A stretch of 5,336 nucleotides of DNA from Bacteroidota bacterium (lineage in GTDB: Bacteria > Bacteroidota > Rhodothermia > Rhodothermales > UBA10348), in the NCBI GenBank assembly GCA_018623785.1, contig JAAZVD010000134.1:1-5336 (forward strand). The letters are read 5' to 3'. The notes below the pieces were generated by a model. The model searched no databases. It saw only the letters and a program-made list of their open reading frames with translations, and had not been told where the DNA came from. Both the position numbers and the translations under genes were made by a program. This document shows positions 1 through 5,336 of this stretch, piece after piece (positions within the stretch are counted from its first letter, which is position 1; the number at the start of each line of letters is the position of its first letter).

Positions 1-2
1 AC

Positions 3-3000
3 CGTCAGTGTGCAACGTTCGTGCTCGGGGCGATTCTCTTTGTGTGGACCCTTCTCCCCGGTTCAGGGAGCGCCCAGGTGCGCATCAGCGAGTCCGAACG
101 AACCCCCGACGGTACTACGCTGACGTTTGAATTCGACTGGGATACTTCCTTGTCTGCCTTCCTGGATTCTGCCGGGGTACCTATCTGGTCCCATGCGTCA
201 CTGGCTGCAGCATCGGGCGGATTGCTGACCACGTCCCATGCGCTGGAACTACCTGACAAGCGTTTTCCCACGCTGCAACTCATGTCCCGGGATTACGAGG
301 AGCGGGAGGTGGCCATGGCGCTTGAAGAGGATGATCCCTGGCCGCAGCAGCCACCCGTGTGGGGATCGGGTCTGGGCACAGCACGCAAACGCCACCTGGT
401 CAACATCGTAACCATGCCCTACCGGCTCAATCCGGACTCCGGCCGGATAGAACGACTACGGAAGCTGGTCGTGAGGATCGCGTTTGGAAAAGACTCTTTC
501 TCTCCTGAATCCAAGCCGGAACCGACGGGTAAGCGGGTAACGGACAGTGCTCTAGCCGACGGCTCGCTGTATCGAATCTCGGTTTCAGAAGAGGGCGTCT
601 ACCGTATTACGCGAGCCTTTCTTTCTTCGCTGGGGCTCAACCCGGATAGTATCGACCCCGATCATGTTCGCCTTTTTTCCAACGGAGGGCAGCCCTTGCC
701 CGCGCTTGTCGGGGCCGAAAGGATTGACGATCTACGCGAGGTTCCGGCGTGGCGCACCGGGGGCGGCGACGGACAGTTTGACGCCGATGATGAAGTGCTG
801 TTTTTTGCCCGGGGACCCCGCGGTTGGACGTGGAACGGATCGGCATTTGAGCACTACGTGCATCCATTTTCGACCGATAATGCAGTCATTCTGAAGATCG
901 GGTCCGGGATGGGCCCTACGCTCCCCGTGCGCGTAGATGGCAGTACGCAGACGGCTCCGGAGCAGGAAACTACGCGCGGCAGACAGGTCGTAGACCTCGA
1001 GGAGACGGTTTGGTCGCGCGAGCACGGTAGTGGTCAGGACTGGGTCAGTACTCGGATCCGACCCGGATCCGATCGGGTCATTTTCTCGGGTCTGGCCTTA
1101 CCAGGCCTGATGGCAGGAACGGTAACCTATAAGGCCAGGGTTGCTATCGCCTCGAATCCTCGGGCCACGGTGGCCATGCTTTCGGAGGGGACTGTGCTCG
1201 CACAGCAGACCGCTTCCACTATCATCGTGAACGACCCGGAGGCGTCGGCAGCTTCGCCTTCGGTTTTTTCGTTCGTCCAGCAAGTGGCAGAGGGACAGCC
1301 CCTATCGCTCTCTATGCGTCTTCTTAATCAGGCCAATGATCCTCAAGCTGCGCTGGATTGGGTCCGAATGGAGTACGAGCAGGCGCTTCGTGCGCAGGAT
1401 GACTACCTATCCTTCACCACGCGGCCCGAAGTAACGGGAGCTCAACGGTATCGGCTTGCCGGATTTACAACCACACCCTTGGTTTGGGATGTGACCGGAG
1501 GTCTGATGCACGACGCATATTTCGTTGAGGGAACGGGTGGCGATTACCTGGCGCATGTACCTGAGCACGCCGATGACGCATCTCCTCGCGACATCGTGGC
1601 GTTTGCCCCCGACGCCGTTCGAGACGTGGCAGCGGATCAGGCGCGCAGTATCCCAAACCAGAATCTTCATGGCGTTTCGTCCTGGCCGGCCCTTGTTATT
1701 GTTACGGCCGACCCTTTCCTGGCCGCTGCCGAGCGGTTGGCAGACCATCGGCGGGGTCAGGGGCTTGACGTTACGGTGGTTACACAGGATCAGGTTTTCA
1801 ACGAGTTTTCCGGTGGTGTACCCGATATGCGGGCCGTTCGCGACTATATGGCATTCCTCTACGGTCGCACGAACAACCCTGATATGATTCCACGCTACCT
1901 GCTCTTGTTCGGCGACGGTCATTACGACTATCGAGGCCTCTCGGGTGTGGAAAATGCCCAGATAAACCACATTTTTCCGTTCGAGACGGAGGAGTCTTTC
2001 CGCACGGTAGCCTCCTACACATCCGATGACTATTTCGGTTTGTTGGATCCTGATGAGGGAGAATGGACCTTCGTTTCCATCCAGAGCAAATCCCAGGAGC
2101 GTCTCGATATCGGTATTGGACGGCTGCCCGTACAGACGGCTTCCGAGGCCGCAATGATGGTAGATAAACTGATCCGCTATGATGACCCGGCTACGTTTGG
2201 ATCATGGCGTTCCACCTACACCGCCATTGCAGATGACGGTCCCACTGGATTGTCAGCGCAGCAGAATGATGCAGACCTGCACCTGACCAACATCGATCAG
2301 GTGGTGCAATACATTGCCGATGATATTTTTCCGGCCATCAACGTCAATAAAATCTACGGGGAAACGTACGAGCGTGTATTTCTGAACGGTTTTCGGCTGC
2401 CCCAGGCGCGAAGGGACATTCTGGATGCCATTGAGCGGGGGACACTCGTGGTCAATTACAGCGGGCACGGTGGACCGGACGGCTTGGCCCAGGAAGGTAT
2501 TTTTACCAGAGAAGATGCCGCATCCCTGACCAATCAGGACCTGCTTCCCGTCATGATCACGGCAACATGTTCATTCGGTTGGTGGGATCTGGAAGAGGAG
2601 CAGAGTGGGGCAGAGGTTATGCTCCTCAACCCGTCGGGTGGTGCCATCGCCCTGCTTACATCGGTTCGGCTGGCCTACACATCCCCGGGACAGAACACTC
2701 TGAACGCCGGTCTGAATCGGGTCCTGAATCGGGAGATGTTCCTCAGGGATGATGGATTACCCCGCCGTTTGGGAGACATTCTCCGGGTTACGAAGAATAC
2801 GGAAGTGGGTCTGGAGGGGAACAGTCGAAAGTTCAATCTCTTGGGCGATCCAAGCATGCGCCTAGGTATTCCAGCCGGCCAGGCTGTGGTAGAATCCCTT
2901 TCAGGGGTGGACCTTGCTTCGGAAATCGGTCAGCTGAAGGCGCTCGATAAAGTCCGTATTTCCGGTACCATCCGGGATGATTCCGGCCAGATAGATACCG

Positions 3001-3980
3001 CTTTTGACGGTTTGGTCAGTGTATCTGTCTTTGATGCTGAACGCCGCATTACCATCAAGGAACGCCGGTATCATATCGAACCCTTCTTTCGCGAGCGCGA
3101 AGATTTGCTTTGGCGGGGCGACGTGCGCGCGCAGGCGGGGCAGTATCAGGCTACATTCGTGGTTCCGAAAGATATCAGTTATACCGATCTGCGGGGTCGC
3201 ATAGCAGTTTATGCTCGAAACGGGGGCGATCAGGCCCTTGGGTACTCGGAAAACTTTCTGGTGGGTGGGACCTCGGACTCGCCGCCTCAGGATGCTGTTG
3301 GTCCGGATATCGAAATGTATATCGGAGACTCCACGTTCGTCTCGGGTACCACCGTGGCCGCCGATCCCGAATTGATTGTCTCCCTCTACGACGATTCGGG
3401 AATAAACACGGTAGGGACGGGTGTGGGTCACGAAATCCTGTTGGCCATCGATGGCAACGAGGAGGGGGCTGTGGACATAGGCTCGGCTTTCGTCGCAGAG
3501 CCGGACTCCTACCAGAAAGGAGAAATCCGATGGCCGCTCCAGGATCTTGAACCGGGTCTCCACACGGTCAGTGTGCGTGCCTGGGATGTGCTCAACAATT
3601 CGAACACCGCAGAAATATCGTTCAATGTCGCTGACGACAAGGTGTTGGAGGTGTTCAATGTGTATACCTATCCGAACCCCATGAGTCGGGAAACCCGATT
3701 CGTCTTCGATCATAACCAGCCAGCGGGAACGCCGGCGGACGTTCAGATTCGGATCTTTACCCTGAGTGGTCGACCGATCCGAACCATTTCCACGGATGAA
3801 GCCCTTCCGGGAGGTGTGTTGGGGAATGGACCCCTGATCATTCACTGGGATGGAAAAGACGACGATCTGGATCGTCCGGCAACCGGGATCTATCTTTATC
3901 GTATCAGGGTTCATGTTGACCTTCCAGGAAGGGAAAGGCAGGTCAGCGAACACGTCGAGAAGTTGGCCATCATCCGCTGA
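3..3980 (+). CDS. porU: Type IX secretion system sortase PorU (C25 cysteine protease), 5' end open
   Basis: PorU is the surface cysteine endopeptidase of the T9SS attachment complex: it cuts the C-terminal sorting domain from secreted cargo and transfers the cargo to a surface anchor. Residues are numbered from the GTG at 21 (1319 aa). They show a hydrophobic signal segment (1-18, likely cut at GSA/Q), a PorU-type N-terminal domain (about 181-275, with GSLYRISVSEEGVYRI and DDEVLFFARGP), a C25 protease domain (about 555-950), a beta-sandwich (about 955-1090), the PorU-specific module starting VGPDIEMYIGDSTFVSG (about 1093-1208) and a type A sorting domain (1211-1319). The likely catalytic pair is His816 (NYSGHGG) and Cys850 (TATCSFG). 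It is longer than P. gingivalis PorU (about 1158 aa). The frame has no stop back to the window edge, and the GTG-started peptide lacks a basic n-region, so the start may lie upstream; coordinates are given as partial. porV follows on the same strand. PorU2 is the main alternative; the length and the porV neighbour favour PorU. Confidence 0.93.
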   Translation, partial: RQCATFVLGAILFVWTLLPGSGSAQVRISESERTPDGTTLTFEFDWDTSLSAFLDSAGVPIWSHASLAAASGGLLTTSHALELPDKRFPTLQLMSRDYEEREVAMALEEDDPWPQQPPVWGSGLGTARKRHLVNIVTMPYRLNPDSGRIERLRKLVVRIAFGKDSFSPESKPEPTGKRVTDSALADGSLYRISVSEEGVYRITRAFLSSLGLNPDSIDPDHVRLFSNGGQPLPALVGAERIDDLREVPAWRTGGGDGQFDADDEVLFFARGPRGWTWNGSAFEHYVHPFSTDNAVILKIGSGMGPTLPVRVDGSTQTAPEQETTRGRQVVDLEETVWSREHGSGQDWVSTRIRPGSDRVIFSGLALPGLMAGTVTYKARVAIASNPRATVAMLSEGTVLAQQTASTIIVNDPEASAASPSVFSFVQQVAEGQPLSLSMRLLNQANDPQAALDWVRMEYEQALRAQDDYLSFTTRPEVTGAQRYRLAGFTTTPLVWDVTGGLMHDAYFVEGTGGDYLAHVPEHADDASPRDIVAFAPDAVRDVAADQARSIPNQNLHGVSSWPALVIVTADPFLAAAERLADHRRGQGLDVTVVTQDQVFNEFSGGVPDMRAVRDYMAFLYGRTNNPDMIPRYLLLFGDGHYDYRGLSGVENAQINHIFPFETEESFRTVASYTSDDYFGLLDPDEGEWTFVSIQSKSQERLDIGIGRLPVQTASEAAMMVDKLIRYDDPATFGSWRSTYTAIADDGPTGLSAQQNDADLHLTNIDQVVQYIADDIFPAINVNKIYGETYERVFLNGFRLPQARRDILDAIERGTLVVNYSGHGGPDGLAQEGIFTREDAASLTNQDLLPVMITATCSFGWWDLEEEQSGAEVMLLNPSGGAIALLTSVRLAYTSPGQNTLNAGLNRVLNREMFLRDDGLPRRLGDILRVTKNTEVGLEGNSRKFNLLGDPSMRLGIPAGQAVVESLSGVDLASEIGQLKALDKVRISGTIRDDSGQIDTAFDGLVSVSVFDAERRITIKERRYHIEPFFREREDLLWRGDVRAQAGQYQATFVVPKDISYTDLRGRIAVYARNGGDQALGYSENFLVGGTSDSPPQDAVGPDIEMYIGDSTFVSGTTVAADPELIVSLYDDSGINTVGTGVGHEILLAIDGNEEGAVDIGSAFVAEPDSYQKGEIRWPLQDLEPGLHTVSVRAWDVLNNSNTAEISFNVADDKVLEVFNVYTYPNPMSRETRFVFDHNQPAGTPADVQIRIFTLSGRPIRTISTDEALPGGVLGNGPLIIHWDGKDDDLDRPATGIYLYRIRVHVDLPGRERQVSEHVEKLAIIR
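1683..2867 (+). other. C25 (gingipain-like) peptidase domain of PorU
   Basis: This is the catalytic domain, residues about 555-949. Family landmarks occur in the expected order: the opening strand WPALVIVTADPF (from 555), LLLFGDGHYDYRG (Gly631-Asp632 in its core), TSDDYFGLLD (667-676), IGRLPV (699-704) followed by the helix with VDKLIRYDDP, VVNYSGHGG with His816, TATCSFGWWD with Cys850, LNPSGGAIALLTSVRLAY, and the closing FNLLGDPSMRL (LGDP at 941-944). The His-to-Cys spacing of 34 residues is close to the 33 of gingipain RgpB (His211/Cys244, recalled). Both catalytic residues are present, so nothing suggests an inactive enzyme. Domain edges are estimated from motifs. Confidence 0.88.
3651..3977 (+). 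other. T9SS type A C-terminal sorting domain of PorU
   Basis: Residues 1211-1319 follow the type A sorting-domain plan: the opening VFNVYTYPNPMSRETRF, the strand VQIRIFTLSGRPIRTI, then a Gly-rich turn, IIHWDGKDDDLDRPATGIYLYRI and a closing strand before the stop. YPNP, WDGKD and GIYLYRI are the diagnostic motifs. In T9SS cargo this domain directs passage through the SprA translocon and binding to PorV. In P. gingivalis the PorU sorting domain is retained rather than cleaved and holds the enzyme on PorV. Retention in this organism is an inference. Confidence 0.9.
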
Positions 3981-4209
3981 TGGGTGGCGCCACGCCGAAT
4001 CCTCGGAAACTTTCATTGATTGACAGGCTCCTATCGAAGCATCGCTACCGGAACGCACCACTAGTCATGATCATTCCTGTCGGGAATGCATCTTGAGCCG
4101 CTCTTGGCGGTAGGAAGCCGGGCGTCCGCCGGACGCCCGACGCGTGTCCCCGGAAAACCATCTCATGGATGGCTCCGGTCCACACATGACACCTTCAGCA
4201 TATTGATCG
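3981..4209 (+). other. porU-porV intergenic region, no convincing gene
   Basis: The 229-base gap holds no open frame of useful length; the longest sense candidate is a 13-codon frame at 4165-4206 with no support. Three small inverted repeats lie within 70 bases (4072-4088, 4098-4110 and 4119-4139). I found no T-tract for an intrinsic terminator, and no clear match to the Bacteroidota promoter pattern (TTG, then TAnnTTTG about 20 bases later). A TTGACA at 4020-4025 has no partner -10 box. The gap is wide for a tightly coupled operon, so porV may be read from its own promoter, by read-through from porU, or both. The sequence does not decide this. Confidence 0.6.
4119..4139. repeat. 9-bp GC-rich hairpin between porU and porV
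   Basis: CGGGCGTCC at 4119-4127 is followed by the loop GCC and by its exact reverse complement GGACGCCCG at 4131-4139. The stem is perfect and almost all G-C, so it should be stable in RNA. No run of T follows on the plus strand (next bases ACGCGTGTCCC) and none lies on the opposite side, so it is not a textbook intrinsic terminator. It could pause polymerase, protect an mRNA end from 3' exonucleases, or be a copy of a dispersed palindromic element. Confidence 0.65.
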
Positions 4210-5336
4210 ATGTACGACATGACTCGTAAGCCTGTGACCATCCACGTTGACCGGACACACCGCATATTCGCTCCGATGGGCCGAACGCTGACAGCGATGG
4301 CGCTCGGTGCCTGCTTGGCTGTTGCCTTGCTGCTACCTGGCCGGGCTGTTGCTCAGGTGGGCGGCTCTGCAGTTGTTTTTCTGAAGATTGAACCCGACAG
4401 CCGTGCATCCGGAATGGGGAACGCGGGGGTTGCATTGGCGGACAACGCCAGTGCCATGTTCTGGAATCCCGCCGGTTTGGCCTTCCAGACGGGGACAGAG
4501 GCCTCCATTACCCACTCGGCGTGGCTGCCTGAATTCCAGGCGGACCTGTTTTACGAGTATCTCATCGCAAAGCATCATGTGCCGGGATGGGGGACCTTTG
4601 GTGCGCACTTGACTTATCTCTTCCTGGGAGAGCACGAGGGTAGGGATGCGCAGAATAACCCGACGGGTACCTTTCGCTCTTACGACATGGCGGCCGGCTT
4701 GTCCTACGGCACCAAGCTGAGCGAGCAGTTTGGGATCGGTACATCTGTCCGGTTCATCTACTCCAACTTGGCACCGGGCCAAGTGGTTGGTGCTCAGGAG
4801 ACCAAAGCCGGTGTTTCGACGGCATTCGACGTAGCCGGCCTGTACCGGACGCGCCCTTTCTCGATGGGTGAAACCATGAAAGGGACTCTCTCCGCCGGTT
4901 TCAACCTGGCCAACATGGGTCCGAAGATCCAATATTCGGACAACGCACAGGCGGACCCGATCCCGACGAACCTGCGTTTCGGGTATGCTTTCAAGATGGA
5001 CTTTGACGAATACAACAGCCTGACTTGGGTCACGGACTTCAATAAGGACCTGATTCATTACTCAGGCAGCGACTCCACCTCCTACGAGGCCGACCCATTC
5101 TATAAGGCCATATTCTCATCCTGGCAGTCCATTGACGTACGCACGAATGCACTTGCTGACGATCAGGCTGAGTTTACGAGCCTCTCAGTCATTGACCAGC
5201 TGACGATCGGAACGGGCCTGGAGTACTGGTACAACAACTTGTTTGCTCTCCGCGCGGGGTACTTCTACGAGAATCCGGATAACGGAAATCGAAAGTACAT
5301 GACCCTCGGCGCTGGTGTCCGTGTCAACATAATAGG
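4210..5336 (+). CDS. porV: Type IX secretion system outer-membrane protein PorV, 3' end cut by window
   Basis: PorV (LptO) is an outer-membrane beta-barrel of the FadL-like PorV/PorQ family. It takes cargo from the SprA translocon by binding the sorting domain and delivers it to PorU in the attachment complex. The 375 codons present carry the family N-terminus after a signal peptide: VVFLKIEPDSRASGMGNAGV (55-74), then ADNASAMFWNPAGLAF (77-92, with the conserved WNPAG). Further on are SYGTKLSEQFGIG, GFNLANMGPKIQYSD (230-244), PIPTNLRFGYAF and the strand EYWYNNLFALRAGYFYENP (338-356). No stop appears before the window ends in GAGVRVNIIG, where the family usually has roughly 30-35 more residues. 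ATG codons lie at 4210, 4219, 4276 and 4297, and an in-frame TGA at 4204 bounds the frame. None has a Shine-Dalgarno. 4210 is the outer limit, while 4276 gives the most compact signal peptide (26 residues, cut at AVA/Q). The protein is full-length apart from the missing end. Confidence 0.92.
   Translation, partial: MYDMTRKPVTIHVDRTHRIFAPMGRTLTAMALGACLAVALLLPGRAVAQVGGSAVVFLKIEPDSRASGMGNAGVALADNASAMFWNPAGLAFQTGTEASITHSAWLPEFQADLFYEYLIAKHHVPGWGTFGAHLTYLFLGEHEGRDAQNNPTGTFRSYDMAAGLSYGTKLSEQFGIGTSVRFIYSNLAPGQVVGAQETKAGVSTAFDVAGLYRTRPFSMGETMKGTLSAGFNLANMGPKIQYSDNAQADPIPTNLRFGYAFKMDFDEYNSLTWVTDFNKDLIHYSGSDSTSYEADPFYKAIFSSWQSIDVRTNALADDQAEFTSLSVIDQLTIGTGLEYWYNNLFALRAGYFYENPDNGNRKYMTLGAGVRVNII
4276..4353 (+). 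other. Sec signal peptide of PorV
   Basis: From Met23 of the longest frame the peptide reads MGRTLTAMALGACLAVALLL and then PGRAVA/Q. This gives a basic n-region (Arg25), a long hydrophobic core and a small-x-small cleavage site (AVA) before Gln49, the expected shape for signal peptidase I. It fits a protein destined for the outer membrane. If translation starts at 4210 or 4219 the n-region becomes unusually long, which favours 4276. The cleavage position is by inspection only. Confidence 0.7.

Noticed and set aside
1053..1072. Two copies of CGGATCCGA spaced 11 bases apart
   Set aside because: They lie inside porU and encode ordinary sequence (RIRPGSD). The 11-base period does not match the codon frame and there are only two copies.
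2712..2733. Tandem CTGAATCGGG with a 12-base period
   Set aside because: It encodes LNRVLNR within the C25 domain. Two short copies in frame are explained by the protein sequence.
3984..3993. GTGGCGCCAC palindrome just after the porU stop as a terminator
   Set aside because: It is a 10-base palindrome with no loop and no following T-run; in this base composition it can occur by chance.
4020..4025. TTGACA as a -35 box for porV
   Set aside because: No -10 match lies at 16-18 bases, and Bacteroidota sigma factors use a different promoter pattern.
2901..4061. A 386-codon open frame on the minus strand opposite the end of porU
   Set aside because: It mirrors the porU coding region, where the plus-strand protein has clear family motifs through the sorting domain. 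The antisense product has no recognisable domain or signal peptide and has low-information composition.
4165..4206. A 13-codon frame just before porV as a possible leader peptide
   Set aside because: It has only a weak purine stretch upstream, no repeated regulatory codons and no attenuator-like structure after it. It shares the porV frame and simply ends at the TGA at 4204.
4306..4314. LGAC in the PorV signal peptide as a lipobox
   Set aside because: The hydrophobic core continues past this Cys (LAVALLL) and is followed by a good signal peptidase I site, AVA/Q. PorV is a barrel protein, not a lipoprotein.
4333..5058. A 241-codon open frame on the minus strand opposite porV
   Set aside because: The plus-strand frame is an unmistakable PorV with signal peptide and WNPAG motif; the minus frame is its shadow.

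Overview
This window carries two adjacent same-strand genes of the type IX secretion system (T9SS), the secretion and surface-attachment machinery of the Bacteroidota-type phyla. The first is porU, the cell-surface C25-family cysteine protease ('sortase') that cleaves the C-terminal sorting domain from T9SS cargo and attaches the cargo to the cell surface. The second is porV, the FadL-like outer-membrane beta-barrel that binds cargo sorting domains and anchors PorU. T9SS is confined to the Fibrobacterota-Chlorobiota-Bacteroidota group. The fairly GC-rich coding, the absence of Shine-Dalgarno sequences before any candidate start, and a PorV of the 'FLKIEPDSRASGMGNAGVALADNA' type suggest a Rhodothermota- or Balneolota-like member rather than a low-GC Flavobacterium. 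That lineage assignment is from memory of the families, not from a search.

Layout: porU fills 3-3980. Its frame is open to the left edge, so its true start is either the GTG at 21 or lies just outside the window. Positions 3981-4209 are a 229-base gap with no convincing gene, holding three small stem-loops, the best a 9-bp hairpin at 4119-4139. porV runs from about 4210 off the right edge at 5336, missing an estimated 30-35 C-terminal residues. No RNA genes, mobile elements or CRISPR arrays were seen.

How they work together: cargo crosses the inner membrane by Sec, passes the outer membrane through the SprA translocon, and is received by PorV, which carries it to the attachment complex where PorU removes the sorting domain. 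Both proteins here have Sec-type signal peptides, and PorU itself ends in a type A sorting domain, so the sortase is exported by the system it serves. I see a known system in a lineage-specific form, not a new one. The points most worth checking are the single-cysteine composition of PorU, the altered loop after its catalytic cysteine, the unresolved starts of both genes, and the structured intergenic region.
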